From Ga0077536 sp035325705 (GTDB lineage Bacteria; Pseudomonadota; Gammaproteobacteria; Ga0077536): 64,000 nucleotides of DNA. This document shows, one piece after another, positions 27,376 through 35,500 of this stretch (positions within the stretch are counted from its first letter, which is position 1; each line of letters opens with the position of its first letter). A program made the position numbers and the translations under genes. A model generated the notes under the pieces. It saw only the letters and a program-made list of their open reading frames with translations. It was not told the DNA's origin and searched no databases. The stretch lies in assembly GCA_035325705.1 (NCBI GenBank), contig DAOKZI010000005.1, positions 124,001 to 188,000 of the forward strand, read 5' to 3'.

Positions 27376-28062
27376 TTACGACTCGTAGCCAGCGAGCTCC
27401 AGCATCGAAGCATGGAAGAGATTCAGCACCTGGGGTAGAGACAGCTCGTCGTCGAAATAGACGGCCGTTCGCAAGCCCACGAGTTGCGCATAAGCGATTT
27501 CGGCCAATCGCCGCGCATCGCCGTTCAGTCCATGCGGGGTTTTCGCGAACAGCTCGGTCAAATACGTTTTGGCCTGCCGATCGAGCGTCGCCTTTTCACG
27601 CCGCAGCACGCTGTCGTTTACGGCCAAGCCGAAACATTCGAGCATGAAACCCATGTTCGCGCGCGTCATGCCGCGACCGCCGAACGAAATCTGTGCCAGC
27701 AGCTCGATCTGCCGCTTCGGCGCCTCGTTCCGGATCTCTTCCAGACGGCTCAAGAACTTGTCGGCCACGTCGCGGAAGTAGTGCTTGACTATCGCGCCTT
27801 TGCCCCGATAGTAGTAAAGGACATGGCTCGGTGAGAGCCCGGCGGCGCCGGCAATTTCGGCCAGCGTGGTCTTCGCGTAGCCTTTGGTGTTCACACATTC
27901 GCCGAGCGCATTCAGAATCGCGACCCGCCGCTGGCTGCCCCTGGCATTCGGCGTGTCCTTTGCGGTGGATTTCTTTTTGGCCTGGCGGCCAACGCCGGCC
28001 TTCCGGCTGACACCGGTTTTTCGGCCCAGGCTGGCTTTTCGGCCTTCAGTCTTGTTTTTCAT
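27376..28062 (-). CDS. TetR-family regulator of the catabolic island
   Basis: A 228-residue TetR-type repressor. Residues 1-38 are an unusual lysine/arginine-rich tail with repeated G-R-K units. The DNA-binding domain follows (VAILNALGECVNTKGYAKTT, LAEIAGAAGLSPSHVLYYYRGKGAI), then an all-helical ligand domain with LVGLRTAVYFDDELSLPQVL. It is the only regulator in the island. Palindromes of TetR-operator size lie in three island promoter regions, so it is the natural candidate to bind them, by inference. No perfect palindrome precedes its own gene. A pathway CoA ester is a likely inducer. Confidence 0.88.
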   Translation of the reverse strand: MKNKTEGRKASLGRKTGVSRKAGVGRQAKKKSTAKDTPNARGSQRRVAILNALGECVNTKGYAKTTLAEIAGAAGLSPSHVLYYYRGKGAIVKHYFRDVADKFLSRLEEIRNEAPKRQIELLAQISFGGRGMTRANMGFMLECFGLAVNDSVLRREKATLDRQAKTYLTELFAKTPHGLNGDARRLAEIAYAQLVGLRTAVYFDDELSLPQVLNLFHASMLELAGYES

Positions 28063-28301
28063 GTTGAATCCGATCGCTCATGGAAGGCCGTCGATGGCCC
28101 GGTGCCGCTTTCGTAAAACGCCCGGCCGCAGAAGCGAGCTCGCCGAGCCCGGCATGCACCGCGCCGCCGGCGGATGCCCCGTCACGAGCGCCGCGCCGAA
28201 CCCGCCGCCGCCGGGCCGGTGAAGACCGCCCGTCGCGGTATGCGAACGGCCGATGATATCCGCTGGAGGTGTCGCCGGGCGCATGGCTACCGCCGATCGG
28301 C

Positions 28302-29081
28302 TCAAGTCGCGATCCGCTTGTTTCCATCGCGGAATCTCGGCTTGCGTTTTTCGCTGAACGCGGTGACGCCCTCGATCATATCGTCCGAACCGATTGCCTG
28401 CACCAGGGTGGCGAGCCCGTTCAAATAATTGTCACGGCATTGATTCCACCATACGTTGGAGCTGATTTTCGCAATCTCCAGGTAGCGCGGGCTCATGTCG
28501 AGCAGTTCGTCGGCCCACCGCGTGACCTCCGATTCGAGTCGATCATCGGCAACGACGCCATTGATCCAGCCGAGTGCAAGCGCCTCGCGGGCAGGATAGC
28601 GCCGGCACAGGAATGCGACCTCCTTGGTCCGCTTCTCGCCGATGCTCATCGCGAGCAAATTCGTCCCGCCGAGGACCGGCGCGCTGCCTATCCGTACACC
28701 GTTCTGGCCGAAGGTCGCACTCTCCGCTGCGATGGCGAGATCACAGGCGACGACGAGCTCGTTGCCGCCGCCGATCGCAGCACCGTTGACCGCCGCGATG
28801 ATCGGGCGCGGGCTGGCTCGTATTGCGTCGAAAAGCTCGAGGGAGCCATAAAACATCCCCCTGATCGCGACGGGATCCGCGGTCTTCAGCCGCGCCAGAT
28901 AGCCGCCGGCGCAAAACGCGCGCCCGGTACCCGTGATCACGATCACGCCGCTGTTCGACGCGCCGCGTATCGCCTCGACGATGCAGCGATTCATCTCCGC
29001 ATCGAAGGCGTTCATGCGATCTTCGCGATTCAGCCTGATCCACGCGACGTCTCTCCTGAGTTCGACTACCACGTCAGCCAT
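28302..29081 (-). CDS. Second MenB/BadI-like crotonase
   Basis: A 259-residue crotonase with TGTGRAFCAGGYLARLK (oxyanion region), NGAAIGGGNELVVACDLAIA, FGQNGVRIGSAPVLGGTNL and SIGEKRTKEVAFLCRRYPA. It shares the FGQNG(P/V)R(V/I)GS stretch with the crotonase at 22926-23711 and differs from ordinary hydratases there. Likely chemistry is hydrolytic or Claisen-type carbon-carbon cleavage of a cyclic or branched acyl-CoA. CGGAGG sits 7 bases before ATG 29081. Its start is 134 bases from the operator at 29215-29229, shared with the divergent acyl-CoA dehydrogenase. Confidence 0.85.
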   Translation of the reverse strand: MADVVVELRRDVAWIRLNREDRMNAFDAEMNRCIVEAIRGASNSGVIVITGTGRAFCAGGYLARLKTADPVAIRGMFYGSLELFDAIRASPRPIIAAVNGAAIGGGNELVVACDLAIAAESATFGQNGVRIGSAPVLGGTNLLAMSIGEKRTKEVAFLCRRYPAREALALGWINGVVADDRLESEVTRWADELLDMSPRYLEIAKISSNVWWNQCRDNYLNGLATLVQAIGSDDMIEGVTAFSEKRKPRFRDGNKRIAT

Positions 29082-29197
29082 TCGTACCTCCGATGATGGT
29101 GCGGGAACGAGCGCGTTCCGCCGCGTGCGGTGGCGGTCGCATGCCACTTCGGCCGCGCCGCCCGTCGCTTCCCCTCGTGGGCCGATCGAACATCGAG

Positions 29198-29229
29198 TTG
29201 CAACGCGCCTCGAGTTGAATATAATTCAA
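29198..29229 (+). promoter_or_regulatory. Perfect 15-bp operator with embedded -10 box
   Basis: TTGAATATAATTCAA at 29215-29229 contains TATAAT at 29220-29225; TTGCAA at 29198-29203 is a -35 candidate with a 16-base spacer, facing the acyl-CoA dehydrogenase at 29360. The site is identical to the one at 25137-25151 and lies almost midway between the two divergent starts. Confidence 0.75.
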
Positions 29230-29359
29230 AATAACGCGGTCGCGCAAATGCCCTCCTGGCAGCCTCGTCGCCAGCCCGGGTGCGCGCGCCGTCGAGATCG
29301 GAGCGGCGCGAGCAAACTGCGGTGGCGCGCAGATTTCACAATCAGCAGCAGGTCGATCC

Positions 29360-30526
29360 ATGCAGCGCAAGTTCACTGCCGAACAAACGGCGATTCGCGA
29401 CGCCATCATCAAGCTCTGTGCCGAATTCGACGCCGGGTACTGGTTGCACTGTGACGAGCACGGCGAGTTCCCTCACGCCTTCGTCGCAGCGATCCGCGAC
29501 GGCGGGTGGTTGGGTATCGCAATGCCCGAAGCGTACGGCGGCAGCGGGCTCGGTATCACCGAGGCAGCCATCATGATGCAGGCGATCACCGAGTCCGGTG
29601 CCGGCTTCACCGGTGCGTCCGCCATCCATCTCAATCTTTTCGGACTCAATCCGGTGGTGGTATTCGGCACCGAAGAGCAGAAGCAGCGAATGCTGCCGCC
29701 GCTGATAGCCGGTCACGAGTCCGCCTGCTTCGGGGTGACCGAGCCCAATGCCGGTCTTGATACCACGAACCTGCAGGTACGCGCCGAGCGCGATGGAGAA
29801 AATTACAGGATCTTCGGCCAGAAGCACTGGACTTCGATGGCGCAGCGGGCCAGTAAAGTCTTGCTGCTCGCACGTACCACGCCCCGAGACGAAGTGCAGC
29901 GCAAGACCGATGGCTTGTCCTTGTTCTACACGGATCTGAACCAAGAATTCGTCGAGATCCGAGAGATACACAAAATGGGGCGGCGCGCGGTCGACTCCAA
30001 TGCCGTGTTTTACGACGGCATGCCCGTTCCGAAGGCCGATCTGATCGGTGAGGAAGGCAAAGGCTTCCAATACATCCTGCACGGCCTCAATCCGGAGCGG
30101 ATCTTGCTCTCGGCCGAAGCGGTCGGACTCGGGCGCGCGGCACTCCGGCGCGCCGTCGACTACGCCAAGGAGCGGGAAGTCTTCGGGCGAAAGATCGGCA
30201 TGAACCAAGGCATCCAACACCCGCTGGCGCGCATCTGGATGGAGCTCGAAGCGGCAAATCTGATGGTGTTCGACGCCGCCGCTCGCTATGACGGCGGCGA
30301 GGAGTGTGGCGCACAAGCCAACGCCGCGAAGTATCTCGCCGCGGAGGCGGGCTTCAATGCCTGTGAACAGGCGGTGCTGACGCATGGCGGCATGGGCTAT
30401 GCGCGTGAATACCACGTCGAGCGTTATCTCCGCGAAATCCTGATCCCGCGCATCGCGCCGGTCAGCCGCGAAATGATCTTCAATTTTATTGGCGAAAAGG
30501 TCCTTGGCTTGCCGCGCTCCTTCTGA
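29360..30526 (+). CDS. Acyl-CoA dehydrogenase
   Basis: A 388-residue acyl-CoA dehydrogenase. Segments: LGIAMPEAYGGSGLGITEAA, CFGVTEPNAGLDTTNLQ, FGQKHWTSMAQRASKVLLLA, GEEGKGFQYILHGLNPER, VFGRKIGMNQGIQHPLA and THGGMGYAREYHVERYLRE. In the last stretch, where many relatives have a Gly-rich motif followed by the catalytic Glu, this protein has YAREYHVER, as in several CoA-ester dehydrogenases of unknown substrate. It is divergent from the second MenB/BadI-like crotonase and under the operator at 29215-29229. No strong ribosome binding site is seen. Confidence 0.9.
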   Translation: MQRKFTAEQTAIRDAIIKLCAEFDAGYWLHCDEHGEFPHAFVAAIRDGGWLGIAMPEAYGGSGLGITEAAIMMQAITESGAGFTGASAIHLNLFGLNPVVVFGTEEQKQRMLPPLIAGHESACFGVTEPNAGLDTTNLQVRAERDGENYRIFGQKHWTSMAQRASKVLLLARTTPRDEVQRKTDGLSLFYTDLNQEFVEIREIHKMGRRAVDSNAVFYDGMPVPKADLIGEEGKGFQYILHGLNPERILLSAEAVGLGRAALRRAVDYAKEREVFGRKIGMNQGIQHPLARIWMELEAANLMVFDAAARYDGGEECGAQANAAKYLAAEAGFNACEQAVLTHGGMGYAREYHVERYLREILIPRIAPVSREMIFNFIGEKVLGLPRSF

Positions 30527-30630
30527 GCGTCGGCCAGGCGGGCGGCACCAAGATCAAAGCCACGGCGTCGCCCGCGCCAGACGACTACGGCCAGCGCGCG
30601 ATGGAATGCGTGCGCGACCATGGCAAAAGG

Positions 30631-30780
30631 TCGTAGGTTGGGCTGACGAAGGAAGCCCAACAGGGGACTTGCACTGCGCGCCACCATTCCTCCTCACCAG
30701 AGAACCGTCCAGCAGCGGCACGTCGTTCTACGCGCTGCGGCTCTCATGTTGGGCTTCCTTCGTCAGCCCAACCTACGAGC
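30631..30780. repeat. Inverted repeat element (family B)
   Basis: The left arm at 30631-30662 (TCGTAGGTTGGGCTGACGAA and on) and the right arm at 30747-30779 (ending CCAACCTACGA) are inverted copies. A related unit recurs at 52.5, 58.7 and 62.97 kb. It fills the gap between the convergent acyl-CoA dehydrogenase and DUF2165 genes. Confidence 0.85.
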
Positions 30781-30808
30781 TACGAGCTCGGCCGATTTAG
30801 CGGAGCAG

Positions 30809-31351
30809 TCATTCAGATTTGCGCGAGCTACCCGAGGCCAACGGAAGCCGCGCCGTTGCAAAGTCCTCCTGACGATCGTCTACCAACGTGACATAAAGCA
30901 TGATCAGCACCGCCGCCGCGAACATGCGGAAAGCGACCTCGAGCGCGACGCTCAATTGCTGGCTCTGCCACATCAAGAACCACTCGGTGCCGACGACGAG
31001 AAAGGCACCGAAATAGAGCAGGGCCGTTAGCGCGAGGCCTAGATTCGCGATGGCGCTCGCGTCCTTGAATGCCTTCGCATCGGCGCGGGCACGCCACATG
31101 CGCAGTGCGCCGATCCAGCATACGACGGCTGCGACGGTCTCGAGGAGCACGATTCCTGCGAATACGGCGACGGCCGGCGCTTTCGTCGGCACGGCGCGCC
31201 ACATCGCGGCCGGATGCTTGAACGTCGTCTCCATCGCCATCGCGGTGCTCACTGCCCCAAGTCCGACATCCGGCATCGTCAGATTGTCGACGGTCGTCAT
31301 CGACAGAAACAGCGCCATGGCGGCGACCATGAGTGTTTTGATGATTTTCAT
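30809..31351 (-). CDS. DUF2165 small integral membrane protein
   Basis: A 180-residue membrane protein with four hydrophobic segments (KTLMVAAMALFLSM at the start, APAVAVFAGIVLLETVAAVV, ANLGLALTALLYFGAFLVV, and AFRMFAAAVLIMLYVTLV). TTFKHPAAMWRAV and GTEWFLMWQSQQ are the conserved phrases of DUF2165, a family without known function. It is the last gene of the long minus-strand group that starts at the PNPOx-like gene, 62 bases after the kinase gene. No role in the pathway can be stated. Confidence 0.78.
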   Translation of the reverse strand: MKIIKTLMVAAMALFLSMTTVDNLTMPDVGLGAVSTAMAMETTFKHPAAMWRAVPTKAPAVAVFAGIVLLETVAAVVCWIGALRMWRARADAKAFKDASAIANLGLALTALLYFGAFLVVGTEWFLMWQSQQLSVALEVAFRMFAAAVLIMLYVTLVDDRQEDFATARLPLASGSSRKSE

Positions 31352-31413
31352 GCGCCACTCGCAAGTTTCGTGGAACCGTCCGGGACACCCGTATCGAAAA
31401 ATTCAACGTTCGG

Positions 31414-32472
31414 TCAGCCTCGTACGATCGCCCAGGCCATCTCGGCCATGGGTCGTACTCGTCCGCTCATCGTCGACGCGTCCTTGCTGGACGCCGTGCC
31501 GTCTCTGATTCTGCCGACGATACCCTGCACGATGGCAGCCAGGCGGAAGAGGTTGTAGGCCATGTAAAAGTCCCAGTTTTCAATCGCCCGGCGTCCCGTA
31601 CGGCGACAGTAAGTGGCGATGTACTCCTCTTCGGTCGGAATGCCGTAGGCCTTGCGGTCGACGCCCTGGATCCCGTTCATCAATGGGGTATGCGGTAGCC
31701 GCCATTGTGTGCATTGATAAGTGAGATCGCCGAGCGGATGGCCGATCGTCGACAACTCCCAGTCGAGGACGGCGACGATGCGCGGTGCCGTCGGGTGGAT
31801 GATCATGTTTTCGAGGCGATAGTCGCCGTGGACGATCGAGCTGCTTTCGTCCGCCGGAATATTGTTCGGCAGCCACTCGATCAGCTTGTCCATCTCCGCG
31901 ATCGTGTCCGTCTGCGAGGCGCGGTATTGTTTCGTCCAGCGCCCTATCTGACGCGCGAAATAATTACCGGGTTTGCCGAAATCGCCGAGGCCCAAGCTTT
32001 CGTAATCCAGCAGATGAAGCTCGGCCAGCACTTCATTCATGTGATCGTAGAGCGCAGCACGCTGCGCGTTGCCGAACTCCGGGATCAGATGATCCCAGAA
32101 TACACGCCCCTCCACGTGTTCCATGACATAGAACGCACTGCCGATGATGGACTCGTCCAGACAAAGGGCGAACGGCCTGGCAGCCGGCACCTTGCTGTTC
32201 TGTAGCGCGACGAGCATCCGGTATTCCCGATCGACGGCGTGGGCCGATTTGAGCAGCGTCCCGGGCGGCTTGCGGCGCAATACGTAGCGTGCTTTCGGCG
32301 TGGTGAGGCGATACGTCGGGTTCGACTGCCCGCCGCGAAACTGATCGACTGCAATCGGCCCTTTGAAGCCTTCCACGTGCGCCAGCATGTAGCGTTCGAG
32401 CGACTCGATCTCGAACTGATGCTGTTCGCGAACTTCCTGGGTTCCTGTGAATAGTTCCGTCCGACTTTTCAC
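31414..32472 (-). CDS. APH-type kinase matching the N-terminal domain of ACAD10/11
   Basis: A 352-residue phosphotransferase of the aminoglycoside-kinase fold, but of the acyl-CoA group. It has FRGGQSNPTYRL, YVLRRKPPGTLLKSAHAVDR (nucleotide-binding Lys), FYVMEHVEGRVFWD, the catalytic loop IVHGDYRLENMI and metal site VLDWELSTIGHPLGDL. These phrases are those of the kinase half of human ACAD11 and of LvaA in Pseudomonas putida, which phosphorylate 4-hydroxyacyl-CoA. The dehydrogenase half is encoded at 23812-25029. The start is GTG 32472, supported by GGAGG at good spacing and no nearby ATG. Confidence 0.9.
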   Translation of the reverse strand: MKSRTELFTGTQEVREQHQFEIESLERYMLAHVEGFKGPIAVDQFRGGQSNPTYRLTTPKARYVLRRKPPGTLLKSAHAVDREYRMLVALQNSKVPAARPFALCLDESIIGSAFYVMEHVEGRVFWDHLIPEFGNAQRAALYDHMNEVLAELHLLDYESLGLGDFGKPGNYFARQIGRWTKQYRASQTDTIAEMDKLIEWLPNNIPADESSSIVHGDYRLENMIIHPTAPRIVAVLDWELSTIGHPLGDLTYQCTQWRLPHTPLMNGIQGVDRKAYGIPTEEEYIATYCRRTGRRAIENWDFYMAYNLFRLAAIVQGIVGRIRDGTASSKDASTMSGRVRPMAEMAWAIVRG

Positions 32473-32673
32473 TTCCGTACCTCCGGCATCCCGGCTGCGG
32501 GATGCAAAAATTCTTCATGAAGCGGCGGCCGCACCGCCATCGATGGCCGACTCGTGCCGGATGGCGCTGCCAGGGTTTCGAAAGCCGTGCCCCCGTCCGC
32601 CGAGGTCTCCCATCGTCCGTCGCGCGCGATGGCGCTCATGATCCCTCTCTGCGGCCGGTGCATCGTCTCCGTG

Positions 32674-33531
32674 TCAAAGCAGTTCCTTGGCGAGCGCCTC
32701 CAATTCCTCCAACGCCCCTTTGGTGTCGGAGGCCAGCAACCAGACGATCACGCGCTTGGCGCCCGCTTTTCGAAGGGCCTCGACGCTCTCGCGCGTACGC
32801 CATTGCGTCATCGCCCCGAACACGCTGATGTCGATCTCCGAATGGTCGCGACCCTTCTCATCGGCATACCGCTTTATCTGGTCGACGTGGGCACGGAGCT
32901 CCTCCGGATCGAAGACGATGGGCAGCCAGCCGTCGGCATAGTCGACGATGCGCTTGAAAGTGCGCGCGTTCGGGAAACTGCCGAGCAGGATGGGTGGATA
33001 AGGCGTTCGCGCCGGTCTGGGGAAACAGCGAACCGCCGGAAAATCGTAGTAGCGCCCGTGATGGGCATATCCGTCCACTGTCCAGAGTCCTTTCATGACC
33101 GCAATCGATTCGCGAATCTGCGTCCATCGGTGATCGAAATCACCGCCGAGGATCGTGCATTCCGCGCGATCCCAACCACCGCCGACGCCGAACACGAAGC
33201 GCCCGCCCGACGCTTCGTCCAGGGTGGCAATCTGCTTGGCCAGCAGGAGCGGGCTTCTTTCGGCCACGAGGCAGACGGCAGTGCCCAGCTTTATCGTCGA
33301 GGTCACGCCCGAGACGCGCGCCAGCATCATCAGCGGATCCGGGATATACGGCAGATAGGCCGGCTGCGGATCGCCCGGCTTCGTGCCCGGATAGCAGTCC
33401 GTCGACTCGACCGGCGTAATGATGTGGTCCGCCGCCCAGTATGATTCGAAGCCCAGCGCTTCGGCGCGCTGCGCGACGGCTGCTGGGTCGTTCTTGCTGT
33501 CGGGGGTGATTTGAAACACGCCAATGTCCAC
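32674..33531 (-). CDS. LLM-class flavin/F420-type oxidoreductase
   Basis: A 285-residue luciferase-like protein of the short F420-type subgroup: GVFQITPDSKNDPAAVAQRA, ALGFESYWAADHI, IKLGTAVCLVAERSPLLLAK, RFVFGVGGGWDRAEC and PILLGSFPNARTFKRI, then DYADGWLPIVFDPEEL. Either F420 or FMN could be the cofactor. It lies 188 bases after the FAD dehydrogenase and 201 bases before the kinase gene on the same strand; those two gaps hold no recognisable gene. Reaction unknown; oxidation of a pathway alcohol or monooxygenation are options. Confidence 0.85.
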   Translation of the reverse strand: MDIGVFQITPDSKNDPAAVAQRAEALGFESYWAADHIITPVESTDCYPGTKPGDPQPAYLPYIPDPLMMLARVSGVTSTIKLGTAVCLVAERSPLLLAKQIATLDEASGGRFVFGVGGGWDRAECTILGGDFDHRWTQIRESIAVMKGLWTVDGYAHHGRYYDFPAVRCFPRPARTPYPPILLGSFPNARTFKRIVDYADGWLPIVFDPEELRAHVDQIKRYADEKGRDHSEIDISVFGAMTQWRTRESVEALRKAGAKRVIVWLLASDTKGALEELEALAKELL

Positions 33532-33719
33532 GTTCGCGATCTCCTAGCTGCAGCGCTTGCGGGTTGAAAGCTTCGAATCGTCCGCGGCGTCCATGCCCAA
33601 GTAAGCGCTGAACGAGCCCGTCCGGGATTCGTCGGGCGCCGGCCGTCGATGACTCGCGGCCGCTCCGCCTCGGCAGAGCTTCCCGGACGCCGGCCTGTCG
33701 AACTTGCGATAGGGCGATG

Positions 33720-35465
33720 TCACGCTTCGTGCGCGGCGTTGGCCGCGATGTAGGCATAGGTCATGGACAGCGCCAATGGGCATCCGCCGCCCCAATACGC
33801 TTCAGCGGAAGGGCTCGCGATGCAGTTACCGGCGGCGTAAAGACCGGGGATCGGCGCGCCGTCCGCGTTCACCACTCTCGCCCGGGCATCGACTTCCGGT
33901 CCGCCGCAGGTATCGAGCAGCCCCCCGGCGAGCAGGATCGCGTAATACGGCCCCGTGTCGCTGATCGGAAAGAGCGTGACGTTCGGCCCCTCGTTGATCG
34001 GCCATTTCGTATCCGCACGCTGCGGCATCCAGGCGCGCTTCCACTCGGTGTCATAGCGTGAGCCGCCGCGGTCGAAATCTTCATCGCGGCCGCTGCGCGC
34101 GAACGCATTGAAGCGTTCGCGCGTGTCATGCAGATTCTTAGTGAACGTCGGATCGAGCCGCAGCCCGCCCGTATGTGGCGCCAGTTTCGCGAGCCGCTCC
34201 TGGATTCGCGCGGTCAGCGCTTCGAAGCTGTCGCCCGCAATGACGTATGACGCGCCGGTCGGCGTGTCCGGCAAAGGATGGCGTCCCGCATACGCCTCGG
34301 CCGTTCTCTGGTCGTAGATCCAGAACAGCACCTGATTCGGAAATTCGCATTTGGCGGGATCGTATGTCGCGTGGACATCGGCGCGATCGTCGTAGTTGCA
34401 GGCCTCGTCGACCACTCGCCGCCCGTACTTGTTGACCTGAAACGACGAATCGCCCGGCGGCAGAAACACCCCGAGGCCCAAGGCGTAGCTGCGCAGCGCC
34501 TCCTCCAGCAGCACCTGAGTGCGCCACGCCGCGGACATGTTGCCGATCCGCGCGCCCACCGCGCTCGCCAGCGCGGCAAAATCGCCTTCCGAGGTCGTCA
34601 GCGCACACGCTCCATAAGGCCGCGCCCGCTGATGCGTCGCGACGAGCCTCGCATTGTGCGCATATCCGCCGGTGGCGAAGATCACGGCTTTGCGCGCCCT
34701 GCACCGGACCGTAGCGCCGCGATGATCGGATTCGACGCCGAGGATCCTCCCGCCGTGGTCCTGTACCAGGCGGGTCGTGCGATGACCGAGCAGCACCGGG
34801 ATGCTGCGCGCTTCCAGCGCGCGCTTCATTTGCGCCATCATGTCGACGCCGATACCGAGCGTGCCGTCTTCTCTTCGGATCCCGAGCGCGCGGCCCTGGG
34901 GCACGAGGTTTTCGGACACCCGATCGAGATAGTCCGTCGCCGGGTGGTCGAGCGCGAACATGCGCCATTCGGCCACGTCGAGCACGCGCCGCTCGCGCAT
35001 GAAATCGATGGCCTTCGCGGCGTTGTCATAGAACGCCTCCATCAGCGCGTAGGCGCGTTCATCGATGCCGTAGCGAGGGTCGGCCGGATCGAAATACTGC
35101 GGATACGAGAACCGTGCCATGTATTTCAGGCAGTCTTCCCGGCGGTCCTCGATGCCCCTTTCCCGCAGTACGAAGTTGTTCGGTATCCAGAGCACGGCAG
35201 CGGTCTTCGCCGAGGTCCCGCCATAGAGCGTGCTCTTTTCGAGCATCAGGACTTCGTCGCCGTGCTCGTGCGCGACGATGGCGGCCGTGGAGCCGCCGAT
35301 GCCCGTGCCGGCCACGACGACGTCGGCCTCGTGGTCCCACTGCCCGCCGTCCGCGGCGGCGGTACTCGTGCCGGTGTCGAGCGCCTTTGCGCCGGCCGCC
35401 ACGCCCATCGCGCCGCAGCCGAGCAGCATTTTGCGACGCTTCGTGTCGATCCCGCGCTTGCTCAT
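33720..35465 (-). CDS. Tat-type FAD-dependent dehydrogenase (3-ketosteroid dehydrogenase-like)
   Basis: A 581-residue paralogue of the protein at 8107-9894. The N-terminus has a twin-arginine motif (KRRKMLLGCGAM) and a short hydrophobic region, so Tat export is likely. FAD contacts are visible as DVVVAGTGIGGSTAA, YGGTSAKTAAVLWIPNN and PGLYAAGNCIASPSAEAYWGG. Unlike the first copy, no cytochrome gene is adjacent, so its electron acceptor must be encoded elsewhere. ATG 35465 has AAGGGG upstream; the open frame extends 26 codons further without support. It follows the CoA ligase by 35 bases. Confidence 0.87.
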   Translation of the reverse strand: MSKRGIDTKRRKMLLGCGAMGVAAGAKALDTGTSTAAADGGQWDHEADVVVAGTGIGGSTAAIVAHEHGDEVLMLEKSTLYGGTSAKTAAVLWIPNNFVLRERGIEDRREDCLKYMARFSYPQYFDPADPRYGIDERAYALMEAFYDNAAKAIDFMRERRVLDVAEWRMFALDHPATDYLDRVSENLVPQGRALGIRREDGTLGIGVDMMAQMKRALEARSIPVLLGHRTTRLVQDHGGRILGVESDHRGATVRCRARKAVIFATGGYAHNARLVATHQRARPYGACALTTSEGDFAALASAVGARIGNMSAAWRTQVLLEEALRSYALGLGVFLPPGDSSFQVNKYGRRVVDEACNYDDRADVHATYDPAKCEFPNQVLFWIYDQRTAEAYAGRHPLPDTPTGASYVIAGDSFEALTARIQERLAKLAPHTGGLRLDPTFTKNLHDTRERFNAFARSGRDEDFDRGGSRYDTEWKRAWMPQRADTKWPINEGPNVTLFPISDTGPYYAILLAGGLLDTCGGPEVDARARVVNADGAPIPGLYAAGNCIASPSAEAYWGGGCPLALSMTYAYIAANAAHEA

Positions 35466-35500
35466 ATCATCCCCTTCGCAGATCGCGTCCGCTGCACGCG

